Shown: piece after piece, positions 18,823 through 26,036 of the stretch
Layout: every line of letters begins with the position of its first letter
Numbering within the stretch: position 1 is the first letter of the stretch
From: Akkermansia sp.
GTDB taxonomy: Bacteria > Verrucomicrobiota > Verrucomicrobiia > Verrucomicrobiales > Akkermansiaceae
Length of the DNA: 64,000 bases
Assembly (NCBI GenBank): GCA_017546845.1
Contig: JAFYRS010000051.1
Coordinates: forward strand, 1 to 64,000
Reading direction: 5' to 3'
The notes under the pieces: generated by a model
What the model saw: the letters and a program-made list of their open reading frames with translations, nothing else
What the model was told of the DNA's origin: nothing
Database searches by the model: none
Position numbers and translations under genes: made by a program

Positions 18823-19845
18823 ATGAAAAAGAATACCCTGTATGGAACCAGCCTTTCGTCCGGGCTGATTTCGCCCGGCGACACGGCGAAACTAATTCTC
18901 CAACTGGCAACCCGGTGTCATATTGACACCAGCTGCAGTAATCAGGATTTTTTCCTCCGTCTGAGACAAGTCGCAGAGGCATTCGCCCGGGCGCTGGAGG
19001 AATCTGAAGAGAGCGTGACATTCCGCCAGGCTGCCGAGTTCAGTTTATTATCGCGCGCACACCGCCGCCCCAGCACCCGCGCTGACTTGCGCTCGTATGT
19101 CACCCGCATGTGCCACTATGAAAACATTGCAGACTTTCCGTTGCGACACATCAAGATACCGATGTGCCGTGATATGCTGCACGCTTGTTTTGGTCATAGT
19201 GCCCATTCATTCCGGAAAGCGCAATCAATTCTGCACAGCATTTTCAATATGGGAATACGCCAGGGATGGTGCTCCCAGAACCCCGCCAAGGCAATTCTGA
19301 GGCCCCCTGTTTATGAAACGCGGATAGAGATATTAACGCTCAAACAGATAAGAGCCCTGCTCTCCACCATGCAACAAACGCCCAGGTTGAAGACTCTGGA
19401 ACCGGCATTCCGGCTTATGCTATGGTGTGGCATACGCCCTGCCGAAGTGCGGCGTCTCTGCTGGGCGGATATCGACCCGGAGGAAGGCATGGTTTATGTA
19501 GAGGGCGAAAACAGCAAAACAGGTGGAGCCAGAGCAGTGCCGCTACGTGGCGGCGCTGAATGCCTCTGCCGGATACAGGATGGCTTATCTGCCCCTATTG
19601 CGCCCGCTAACTGGGACCGCTTGTGGCGACAGCTGCGGCAACTGGCGGGGTTTGAATCCTGGCAGAATGATGCCCTGCGCCACACCTTTGCCAGTATGCA
19701 TCTGAAGAGGTTTCATAACCTTATCCAGCTGCAGGAGGAAATGGGGCACCGCAACACGGTGCTGCTGCAGACCCGCTATCTGAATCTGCGGTATCTGCGG
19801 CATGCATCTGCTGTGCGTTTTTTTGTAGCCCAATACTGGAATTGA
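18823..19845 (+). CDS. Tyrosine-type site-specific recombinase
   Basis: A 340-residue integrase-like protein. The N-terminal half has a SAM-like core-binding region (~65-160). The catalytic half carries Arg205 in WCGIRPAEVRRL, LRHTFAS (Arg286, His287), His309 in EEMGHRN and the Tyr nucleophile 319 in QTRYLN. In the usual HxxR box the first His is replaced by Asp (DALR). A -10-like TAAAAT at 18809 places transcription start about 2 nt before the ATG at 18823, so the longer upstream reading is unlikely. No att-like repeats or phage genes flank it, so its target is unclear. Confidence 0.85.
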   Translation: MKKNTLYGTSLSSGLISPGDTAKLILQLATRCHIDTSCSNQDFFLRLRQVAEAFARALEESEESVTFRQAAEFSLLSRAHRRPSTRADLRSYVTRMCHYENIADFPLRHIKIPMCRDMLHACFGHSAHSFRKAQSILHSIFNMGIRQGWCSQNPAKAILRPPVYETRIEILTLKQIRALLSTMQQTPRLKTLEPAFRLMLWCGIRPAEVRRLCWADIDPEEGMVYVEGENSKTGGARAVPLRGGAECLCRIQDGLSAPIAPANWDRLWRQLRQLAGFESWQNDALRHTFASMHLKRFHNLIQLQEEMGHRNTVLLQTRYLNLRYLRHASAVRFFVAQYWN

Positions 19846-19945
19846 TAGAGCATACTCTAAATTCTTGCCATAATGGTATGTTTTTGCTCGCGTCAGTGCA
19901 TACCGTGTGCTAGAATAAAGCATCTACACCAGAGATAGAGTTCTT

Positions 19946-20962
19946 ATGAATGACCTGACAAAGCCTTTCAAACGTCTGCCTGTTGCCCTCATCGGCACGG
20001 GGTCTTATGTTCCGGAACGCCGTCTTACCAACGAAGATCTGGAAAAGATGGTCGATACATCCAATGAATGGATTGTGACCCGCACCGGCATCGAAGAACG
20101 CCGCATCGCTGCGCCGGACGAAAAGACAAGCGACATGGCAACCCAGGCCGCCAAGCGGGCCATGGAATCGGCTGGTGTTTCCCCGGAAGAGATTGACCTC
20201 ATCATTGTGGCCACCGTAACGCCGGATACCTTCACTCCTTCCACAGCCTGCTATGTGCAGGCCAACATCGGCGCGGTAAATGCTGCTGCTTTCGATATCT
20301 CCGCCGCTTGTTCCGGCTTCCTGTTCGCTCTGAAAACGGCTGTGCAGTACATCGGCTGCGGCCAGGCAGGAACAGCCCTCATCATCGCTTCTGAAAAGCT
20401 CAGCCACATCGTGAACTGGGAAGACCGTTCAACCTGCGTGCTCTTTGGTGACGGAGCGGGCGCAGCCATTCTGCGCACTGGCACGGGCATCGAGGGCGAC
20501 AGCGCCGTTCTGGCTTCCGATATCGGCTCTGACGGCACACTGACAGACCTGCTCATGGTACCGGGTGGCGGCTCTGCCATTCCCACCACAGAGGAAAACA
20601 TCCAGGAAAAGCTGTACACGCTTGCCATGCGTGGTAATGAGGTGTTCCGCTACGCAGTGGCGCACATGAAGGATAGCGCCCTTTCCCTTATCGAACGTAC
20701 AGGCATTAAGCCCGAGGATGTAGACATGGTGATTCCCCACCAGGCCAATCTGCGCATCATCAATGCCGTGGCGCAGCGTCTGGGTATCCCGACGGAACGC
20801 GTCTTTGTCAACGTGCATAAGTACGGCAATACCTCCGGCGCAGCTGTTGCCATTGCGCTGGATGAAGCGGTGAAATCCGGGCGCGCCAAGAAGGGAGATA
20901 TTGTTCTTCTTGTCACCTTTGGTGCAGGCCTCACCTGGAGCTCTGCCGCTGTGCGCCTGTAA
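19946..20962 (+). CDS. fabH: 3-oxoacyl-ACP synthase III
   Basis: Starts fatty-acid chains by condensing acetyl-CoA with malonyl-ACP. The 338-residue product has the whole catalytic triad in context: Cys122 in ISAACSGFLFAL, His in VIPHQANLRI and Asn in KYGNTSGAA. TRTGIEERRIA and FGDGAGAAIL are further family signatures. A TAGAAT hexamer at 19911-19916 is a likely -10. A strong terminator follows at 20987, so the gene is probably monocistronic, unlike fab clusters in many bacteria. Confidence 0.96.
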   Translation: MNDLTKPFKRLPVALIGTGSYVPERRLTNEDLEKMVDTSNEWIVTRTGIEERRIAAPDEKTSDMATQAAKRAMESAGVSPEEIDLIIVATVTPDTFTPSTACYVQANIGAVNAAAFDISAACSGFLFALKTAVQYIGCGQAGTALIIASEKLSHIVNWEDRSTCVLFGDGAGAAILRTGTGIEGDSAVLASDIGSDGTLTDLLMVPGGGSAIPTTEENIQEKLYTLAMRGNEVFRYAVAHMKDSALSLIERTGIKPEDVDMVIPHQANLRIINAVAQRLGIPTERVFVNVHKYGNTSGAAVAIALDEAVKSGRAKKGDIVLLVTFGAGLTWSSAAVRL

Positions 20963-20986
20963 GCCGCTGCCTGTTTTCTGTTTACT

Positions 20987-21023
20987 GCCGCTCTGGTTAC
21001 AAAAACCAGAGCGGCTTCTTTTT
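20987..21023 (+). terminator. Intrinsic terminator after fabH
   Basis: A 12-bp perfect stem (GCCGCTCTGGTT / AACCAGAGCGGC, arms 20987-20998 and 21004-21015, 5-nt loop) followed by TTCTTTTTC. Confidence 0.9.
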
Positions 21024-21039
21024 CGCCACGGGGTTTATT

Positions 21040-21114
21040 TTGCCGTTATCTTGCCATTATTTTGCCATTATAGTCGATTAGATATTGACTTTTCAGGCAA
21101 TTATGTTTTTTAAT
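21040..21114 (+). promoter_or_regulatory. Three 11-bp-spaced direct repeats upstream of a TTGACT promoter
   Basis: TTGCC(G/A)TTAT occurs at 21040, 21051 and 21062, exactly one helical turn apart. A -35 TTGACT (21085-21090) and an 18-bp-spaced -10 TTTAAT (21109-21114) follow. The predicted start is at about 21121, the ATG of the Fic-like gene. The repeats lie where an activator would bind, on one face of the helix. Confidence 0.55.
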
Positions 21115-21120
21115 AACTGC

Positions 21121-21801
21121 ATGTACGCACCGTGTTTTATTGCCACGCCCCAGATATTCGCAGCCCTGAGCACAATTCTCAGCTCTCTGGGAAATGCAGG
21201 CGTGGCGACAAAATACGCAGAACCACTCAATCTCGAATCGCTACAGCGTGCTCACGCTGAAATGGGCGGCAGCGGCGCATTCCGCAGCGCACCGCCCTGC
21301 CCGCACTGGGTTCCGGTGCTGATTGAGGCCTTGCTGGAATGGCTGCACGAAAGCCCCACGCATCCTATCATACGTGCAGCCCTGTTTCACTTTGAACTGG
21401 TGCAAATCCGCCCCTTTGATGCCGGCAATGAGGAGCTGGCGGCGGCATTGCACCGCAAATTGCTGGTGCAGTACCACGATACGCTTAACGCGGTGGAAAT
21501 CCCTGCCATATTGCCCGGACACGATGCTTCAGCGTATGTTGAATATACGTTGCAGCAAATGCAGAAACAACTGAAATCTGCCACCGTGCGGGCAGAAGGC
21601 AGCATGGCACTGAGCCAGGCAGAGAGCCAGATTGTGGACTATTTACAGCAGAACCCGGGAAGCAAACGCCAGGATTTGCTCCATGCCATGCCTCGATTAT
21701 CGGCCCGTGTGCTGGACCGGCATCTGCAGCACCTCCGCGAGGCTGGATGCATCGAATACCGGGGCTCGCGCAAAACCGGCGCGTATTATCCCTGCTCCTG
21801 A
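21121..21801 (+). CDS. Degenerate Fic-fold protein with C-terminal winged helix
   Basis: A 226-residue protein. HPIIRAALFHFELVQIRPFDAGNEELA (split here over ~80-106) aligns with the Fic core, whose active motif is HPFxDGNGRxxR. Here the catalytic His is Arg (IRPF) and DGNGR is AGNEEL, so AMPylation activity is not expected. The last ~75 residues (SQAESQIVDYLQQNPG, then LSARVLDRHLQHLREAGCI) form a winged-helix DNA-binding domain. The combination suggests a transcription factor that kept a Fic scaffold. The ATG at 21121 coincides with the predicted transcription start; ATG 21103 is the alternative. Confidence 0.65.
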   Translation: MYAPCFIATPQIFAALSTILSSLGNAGVATKYAEPLNLESLQRAHAEMGGSGAFRSAPPCPHWVPVLIEALLEWLHESPTHPIIRAALFHFELVQIRPFDAGNEELAAALHRKLLVQYHDTLNAVEIPAILPGHDASAYVEYTLQQMQKQLKSATVRAEGSMALSQAESQIVDYLQQNPGSKRQDLLHAMPRLSARVLDRHLQHLREAGCIEYRGSRKTGAYYPCS

Positions 21802-21880
21802 ACCGCTTTTTCCTTGACAGTGTGCCGCCCATCAGGCAGACTATATACCAGCAAAAGCCATTTTATTTTAATATACCACA

Positions 21881-22888
21881 ATGGAACCGTACAGCATGAA
21901 AAATCCGTTCCCGGCCACTGTGCTGGGAGTCCGTTCTGTCACCAAACCCGGCAGCGCCAAGGAAACCATCCACGTGGACTACTCTCTGGAGGGTTCCGGG
22001 TTGACCTATACCACGGGTGACGCCCTGGGTGTCATTCCCTGCAACGACCCTGCCCTGGTTGATGCGCTCATCGCTGCTCTCGGCCTTGATCCCGCTGCAG
22101 AAGTTCCTACTCCCAGTGGTGAGACTGCTCCGCTGCGCGAGGCGCTCATCTCCTCCTACGATATCACGAATCTCAAGAAAGGCGTGCTGACCAAGTGGAA
22201 CGCCGTGGCCAACAGCGAGAAGCTGGCCGGCATTCTGGCAGATAAGGACGCTCTCAAGGATTTCTGCTGGGGGCGCGATATGCTTGACCTCGCCACCTGT
22301 GACTGCTGCAAGGCCACCTTCCCAGACGCTGCCTCCTTCGTGGCCATTCTGGGCAAGATTTCCCCGCGTCTGTACTCCATTGCCTCCAGCCCGGATGCTG
22401 TGCCCGGCCAGGTTTCCCTGTGCGTAGGCGCTGTGCGCTATACCACCAACGACCGCAAGCGCGGCGGCGTGTGCTCCACCTTCATGGCAGACCGCATTGC
22501 CGCTGGTGATAAGGTGAAGGTGTTTGTGCACTGCAACAAGAACTTCCGCCTGCCCGAGGATGGCAACACCCCCATCATCATGGTAGGCCCCGGCACAGGT
22601 ATTGCTCCGTTCCGCGCCTTCTGGCAGCAGCGCGTGGCCGATAATGCAGCCGGCCCCATGTGGCTCTTCTTCGGCAACCCCTACCAGGCTACCGATAACT
22701 GCTACGAGGATGAAACAGCCCCGCTGGTGGAAAGCGGCAAACTCAAGCTCTCCGTTGCCTGGAGCCGTGACCAGGAATACAAGATTTACGTGCAGAACCT
22801 CATGGAACAGGCTGGTGAGGAAGTCTGGCAGTGGCTCGAAAAGGGCGCTGCGTTCTACATGTGCGGCGATGCCAACCGCATGGCCTAG
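21881..22888 (+). CDS. CysJ-like sulfite reductase flavoprotein, truncated by in-frame TAG
   Basis: This is the FAD/NADPH half of the sulfite-reductase alpha subunit, without the N-terminal FMN flavodoxin domain. It would pass electrons from NADPH to a partner. Markers: SPRLYSIASSP (FAD), GGVCSTFMAD, VGPGTGIAPFRAFWQQR (NADPH), FFGNPYQATDNCYEDE and AWSRDQEYKIYVQ. Translation stops at TAG 22886-22888 directly after YMCGDANRMA. E. coli CysJ continues with KDVE there, and the frame here continues DVEKALL and ends canonically (next feature). The stop removes 39 residues that include part of the NADPH site and the C-terminal Tyr that stacks on FAD, so the product is probably inactive unless the stop is suppressed. 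A second ATG lies at 21896. Confidence 0.75.
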   Translation: MEPYSMKNPFPATVLGVRSVTKPGSAKETIHVDYSLEGSGLTYTTGDALGVIPCNDPALVDALIAALGLDPAAEVPTPSGETAPLREALISSYDITNLKKGVLTKWNAVANSEKLAGILADKDALKDFCWGRDMLDLATCDCCKATFPDAASFVAILGKISPRLYSIASSPDAVPGQVSLCVGAVRYTTNDRKRGGVCSTFMADRIAAGDKVKVFVHCNKNFRLPEDGNTPIIMVGPGTGIAPFRAFWQQRVADNAAGPMWLFFGNPYQATDNCYEDETAPLVESGKLKLSVAWSRDQEYKIYVQNLMEQAGEEVWQWLEKGAAFYMCGDANRMA

Positions 22889-23008
22889 GACGTGGAAAAG
22901 GCTCTGCTCGCCATCATTTCCAAGTACGGCAACCGCACTGAGGAAGAAGCCCTTGCCTACCTGGCCGACATGAAGGCAGCCAAGCGCTACCAGAAAGACG
23001 TATACTGA
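22889..23008 (+). pseudogene. Remainder of the CysJ-like gene beyond the TAG
   Basis: The same frame stays open for 39 codons after the TAG, reading DVEKALLAIISKYGNRTEEE and ending KRYQKDVY followed by TGA at 23006-23008. KRYQ(K/R)DVY is the standard C-terminus of this family, so this is the natural end of the gene. A single change (AAG to TAG) explains the break. Confidence 0.85.
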
Positions 23009-23032
23009 TTTATCCTGAACCATTCAGAACAC

Positions 23033-23068
23033 AAAAAAAAGCTCTGAGATTTCTCTCAGAGCTTTTTT
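23033..23068. terminator. Bidirectional terminator between cysJ-like gene and peroxiredoxin
   Basis: A 9-bp stem (GCTCTGAGA 23041-23049 / TCTCAGAGC 23054-23062, loop TTTC) is flanked by eight A on the left and six T on the right. It can end transcription from both convergent genes. Confidence 0.9.
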
Positions 23069-23084
23069 GCATACGGCGCGTTCC

Positions 23085-23708
23085 TTACTTCTTAGCAAGA
23101 TAACCAGCCACCCCTTCGTGCGTAGGCTGCATGGCTTCCTCGCCCGGATGCCAACCCAGCGGGCAGACCTCGCCATACTGTTCGAAATGCTGTAAGGCAT
23201 CGACAATGCGGATGGCTTCGTCAATCGAGCGTCCCAGGGGCATATCGTTCACCAGCTGGTGGCGCACGATGCCCTGCTTATCGATAAGGAAGAGTCCACG
23301 ATAGGCTACGAGCTCGCCATTCACCTGCAGGCGGCCTTGGTCATCCAGATACCGCTCTCCGGCCAGCACTCCGTACGATTCGGCAATGGTCTTGTTTGTA
23401 TCGGCCACCAGCGGATAGGTCACCCCCTGGATGCCGCCTTCCACCTGCGGTTTCTGGCACCATGCCCAGTGACTGTACTCCGTATCGGTCGAGCATGCCA
23501 CCACCACTGTGTTGCGACGGGCAAACTCCGGCAGCGCGGCCTGGAAGCCCAGAAGCTCTGTGGGACACACAAAGGTGAAGTCCTTCGGATAAAAGAAGAA
23601 CAGAACGTATTTCTGCCCCACATAGTCCAGAAGACTGAAATTATTGACAATCTCTCCATCGATAACCGCGGTTGCCTTGAATACAGGTGCTTGTTTTCCT
23701 ACTAGCAT
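23085..23708 (-). CDS. 2-Cys peroxiredoxin (AhpC/Prx1 type)
   Basis: Reduces hydrogen peroxide and alkyl peroxides. The 207-residue protein has the peroxidatic Cys in KDFTFVCPTEL (~49) and the resolving Cys in GEVCPLGWHPG near the C-terminus. The YF/C-terminal tail LAKK is short. FFFYPKDF and the Arg in VAYRGLFLID are typical of the active site. No ahpF or thioredoxin reductase is adjacent. Its promoter carries a perfect 11-bp inverted repeat next to the -35 box. Confidence 0.93.
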   Translation of the reverse strand: MLVGKQAPVFKATAVIDGEIVNNFSLLDYVGQKYVLFFFYPKDFTFVCPTELLGFQAALPEFARRNTVVVACSTDTEYSHWAWCQKPQVEGGIQGVTYPLVADTNKTIAESYGVLAGERYLDDQGRLQVNGELVAYRGLFLIDKQGIVRHQLVNDMPLGRSIDEAIRIVDALQHFEQYGEVCPLGWHPGEEAMQPTHEGVAGYLAKK

Positions 23709-23735
23709 GATATGTAATTATTGGTTGTTGGAGTT

Positions 23736-23791
23736 ATGATACACTAACTTTCGTTTCTGTTCAAGCTTTATTTAGAATTTTTCTAAATAAA
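23736..23791 (-). promoter_or_regulatory. Peroxiredoxin promoter with adjacent 11-bp inverted repeat
   Basis: Reverse strand: -35 TTGAAC (23764-23759), 17-bp spacer, -10 TATCAT (23741-23736). A perfect palindrome with arms TTTATTTAGAA (23767-23777) and TTCTAAATAAA (23781-23791) lies 2 bp upstream of the -35. That position suits an activator of the OxyR/LysR type. The AT-rich core also partly resembles a PerR/Fur box. Confidence 0.6.
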
Positions 23792-23883
23792 TATTACTAC
23801 CCTGCATCATAGTGGTATACCTGCTGGAATGCACGCATGAATACACCGAACGCCTGCCAGGCGTACATTTATCATGCTATAAC

Positions 23884-23923
23884 AAAAAGGACCCCGCCGG
23901 ATATGTTCCGGCAGGGTCCTTTT
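23884..23923 (-). terminator. Terminator after the tyrosine phenol-lyase-like gene
   Basis: The arms AAAAGGACCC-CGCCGGA and TCCGGC-A-GGGTCCTTTT form a long hairpin with one mismatch. On the reverse strand it ends in a T-run, 30 nt after the lyase stop. Confidence 0.85.
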
Positions 23924-23953
23924 AAAACTTGCGGGCTGAGCCCACAGAGCGGT

Positions 23954-25405
23954 TTACAGGCTTTCACCGAAGTCCTCGCGGAACTTGGCGGCCAGTTTCT
24001 CCTGCCAGTCGCTCAGCGGCTGCAGGCGACCGAAGAAGAAGCGGAGAACCTCGGGTTCTTCCACCCACTTGAGACCACCGATGAGGTGGCGGTTGTCGTA
24101 CAACCACTTCACGCGGTCGGCGCAGTACTTCACCTGGGAAAGGGTGAACACGCGGCGCGGGCAGGCAAGGCGCACCAGCTCCAGCTCGGCGTAGTTTTCA
24201 GAGCCATCGGGATTACGCTGCTCGGAGAGCGAACCTCGCTCCATACCACGGATACCACCGGCAATGTAGAGAGCGGTGGCGAGAGCACCGGCGGGGTACT
24301 CCTCGTGCGGAATGTTGGGCAGGAACTCAGAAGCGTTGATGTGAGCACCCAGACCACCGGCGGGCTTCACCATGGGCACGCCGTATTCGGAAAGCTCCTT
24401 CACCAGGTATTCAATGAAGATGGGACCCTGGTTGATGATTTCTTCATCGAGTGTTTCCAGCAGACCGATGGCCATGGCCTCCATGGCGCGCACTTCCATA
24501 CCGCCGTAGGTCAGGAAACCTTCGTAGAGCGGGATGAAAGCCTTCATCTTGAGGATAAGCTTCTCGTTGTTGGAGATGATGGCGCCACCGCGGGCAAAGC
24601 CGAGCTTGCGGCTGGAGAAGTAGATGAGGTCCATCTCATCCGCAATCTTGCGGATGATTTCAGCGATGGTCATGTTCTTGGCGGCCTCCTCACGGGTCTT
24701 GATGAAGTACAGGTTGTCCTGCAGCAGAGAGGCGTCGAGCACGCACATCACGCCGAACTCCTTACAAACAGCAGCAACCTCCAGCATGTTCTGCATGGAA
24801 AGCGGCTGACCGCCAATCAGGTTCGTGCCGGCTTCGATACGCACGAAGGGAACATGCTCCGGGCCCACTTCCTGAATCAGCTGGCGCAGGCGGGGAATAT
24901 CGAAGTTGCCCTTGAACGGCAGGTCGAGATTCGGGTCGAGGCCTTCTGCGGTGATTAGTTCCTCCACGCGGCCGCCCTTGCGGGTGATGTGGGCCTTCGT
25001 GGTGGTGAAGTGGAAGTTCATGGGAACCACGTCACCTTCCTTCACAAATGTCTCTGCCAGAATATTCTCACAGGCGCGGCCCTGGTGAGCCGGCAGGAAG
25101 TGCTTGGTGCCGAACACCTGCTCAATCACCTTGGATAGGCGGTTGAAGGTTTCGGAACCAGCGTAGGAGTCGTCAGCCTGCATGGAGGCGGCCACCTGAT
25201 TATCACTCATGGCGTTCACGCCGGAGTCAGTCAGCATGTCCATGAACACATCCTTATTCTGCAGCAGGAATGTGTTGTTACCAGCTTCGCGGAGCTTCTG
25301 CACGCGCTCCTCCACCGTGGGCAGGAACAGCTTCTGCACCACACGCACCTTGTGCATTTCCAACGGCACCTGATGCTCTTCCTTATAGAACTTGACAATA
25401 GACAT
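23954..25405 (-). CDS. Beta-eliminating lyase, tyrosine phenol-lyase-like
   Basis: A 483-residue PLP enzyme of the tryptophanase/tyrosine phenol-lyase family, which splits aromatic amino acids to phenol or indole, pyruvate and ammonia. PLP lysine is K267 in FSSRKLGFARGG and the PLP-pyridine Asp is D224. Several specificity positions match tyrosine phenol-lyase rather than tryptophanase: FTTT (133-136), MERG (388-391) and LRFF (454-457; tryptophanase has LRHF). Unusually, the Arg two residues after DA(S/T) that contacts PLP is Leu227, and the lysine context differs from both families. The substrate is therefore uncertain. The ATG at 25405 is preferred because MSIVKFYKEE fits the family start. 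Confidence 0.82.
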   Translation of the reverse strand: MSIVKFYKEEHQVPLEMHKVRVVQKLFLPTVEERVQKLREAGNNTFLLQNKDVFMDMLTDSGVNAMSDNQVAASMQADDSYAGSETFNRLSKVIEQVFGTKHFLPAHQGRACENILAETFVKEGDVVPMNFHFTTTKAHITRKGGRVEELITAEGLDPNLDLPFKGNFDIPRLRQLIQEVGPEHVPFVRIEAGTNLIGGQPLSMQNMLEVAAVCKEFGVMCVLDASLLQDNLYFIKTREEAAKNMTIAEIIRKIADEMDLIYFSSRKLGFARGGAIISNNEKLILKMKAFIPLYEGFLTYGGMEVRAMEAMAIGLLETLDEEIINQGPIFIEYLVKELSEYGVPMVKPAGGLGAHINASEFLPNIPHEEYPAGALATALYIAGGIRGMERGSLSEQRNPDGSENYAELELVRLACPRRVFTLSQVKYCADRVKWLYDNRHLIGGLKWVEEPEVLRFFFGRLQPLSDWQEKLAAKFREDFGESL

Positions 25406-25441
25406 GACGATAATTGATATGTTATAAAACTGGCGCAAAAA

Positions 25442-25484
25442 AACGCGTGGCCAGATACTAACACGCGTTCTTCCTCATTGTCAA
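25442..25484 (-). promoter_or_regulatory. Promoter and 8-bp inverted repeat upstream of the lyase gene
   Basis: Reverse strand: -35 TTGACA (25484-25479), 18-bp spacer, -10 TAGTAT (25460-25455). Perfect arms AACGCGTG (25442-25449) and CACGCGTT (25462-25469) bracket the -10, followed by a T-run on this strand. It may be an operator over the -10, or a terminator/attenuator hairpin. Confidence 0.5.
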
Positions 25485-25547
25485 CGCTTTTGTCTGACCT
25501 ATTTGTGGCATGCAGCCCCAGCGGCGCGGTGGGCAGCGCTTTTTTGC

Positions 25548-25576
25548 TTGCTTCGCAAATGGCCGCATGGTAGACT
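25548..25576 (+). promoter_or_regulatory. Promoter of the purE-like gene
   Basis: -35 TTGCTT (25548-25553), 17-bp spacer, -10 TAGACT (25571-25576). The predicted start near 25583 lies about 4 nt before the ATG at 25587. Confidence 0.4.
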
Positions 25577-25586
25577 ACGCGGTAGC

Positions 25587-25994
25587 ATGAAAGTTATCAC
25601 AATTTACGGTAGCAAGAGCGACCTCCCTTTCATGGAGCCGGCTCGCGTCTATTTTCAGGAAAATAATGTTGAACATGAGGAGGTTATCTATTCTGCTCAT
25701 CGTGATTTACCCGCACTGATTGATTACCTCAAGGAGCTGGAAGCCAGCAAGACCAAGGCAGTTCTGCTGTGTGTGGCCGGGCTTTCCGCCGCACTGCCCG
25801 GTGTTGTCGTCATGAATACCGAGCTGCCTGTCATCGGCGTGCCGGTGCCCTGCGGTCCGCTCAATGGCGTAGATGCCCTGCTGGCTATTTCCCAGCTGCC
25901 GGGTGGCGTGCCCGCAACAACCGTTGGTCTGCACAAGAAGACCCCGGTCAATGCAGCCATGGCAGCGCACCGCATCATCAAACTGGCAGAATAA
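25587..25994 (+). CDS. purE: PurE-family 5-(carboxyamino)imidazole ribonucleotide mutase
   Basis: Likely converts N5-CAIR to CAIR in purine synthesis. The 135 residues keep the phosphate-binding GSKSDLPFM, the catalytic His in SAHRDLP, and GVPVPCGPLNGVDALLAISQLPGGVP, which matches the GVP...GVDSLxSIVQMPxGVP signature. The usual class I motif GGAAHLPG is GLSAALPG here, without the His; class II enzymes have yet another sequence. It could be a divergent mutase or a PurE-like carboxylase. No purK is adjacent; pyrB follows after 42 nt. Confidence 0.75.
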   Translation: MKVITIYGSKSDLPFMEPARVYFQENNVEHEEVIYSAHRDLPALIDYLKELEASKTKAVLLCVAGLSAALPGVVVMNTELPVIGVPVPCGPLNGVDALLAISQLPGGVPATTVGLHKKTPVNAAMAAHRIIKLAE

Positions 25995-26036
25995 TCACCT
26001 CGTGGGTCATCCCCGGGGCTCACGCTCCTGTTCCCG

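Noticed and set aside
18694-19945. Genomic island around the tyrosine recombinase
   Set aside because: No flanking direct repeats, tRNA or cargo genes; the neighbours are glyA and fabH with normal orientation.
23837-24958. Long forward reading frame opposite the lyase gene
   Set aside because: It is the antisense shadow of the PLP lyase: low-complexity His/Gly-rich translation, no family resemblance, and it crosses the terminator.
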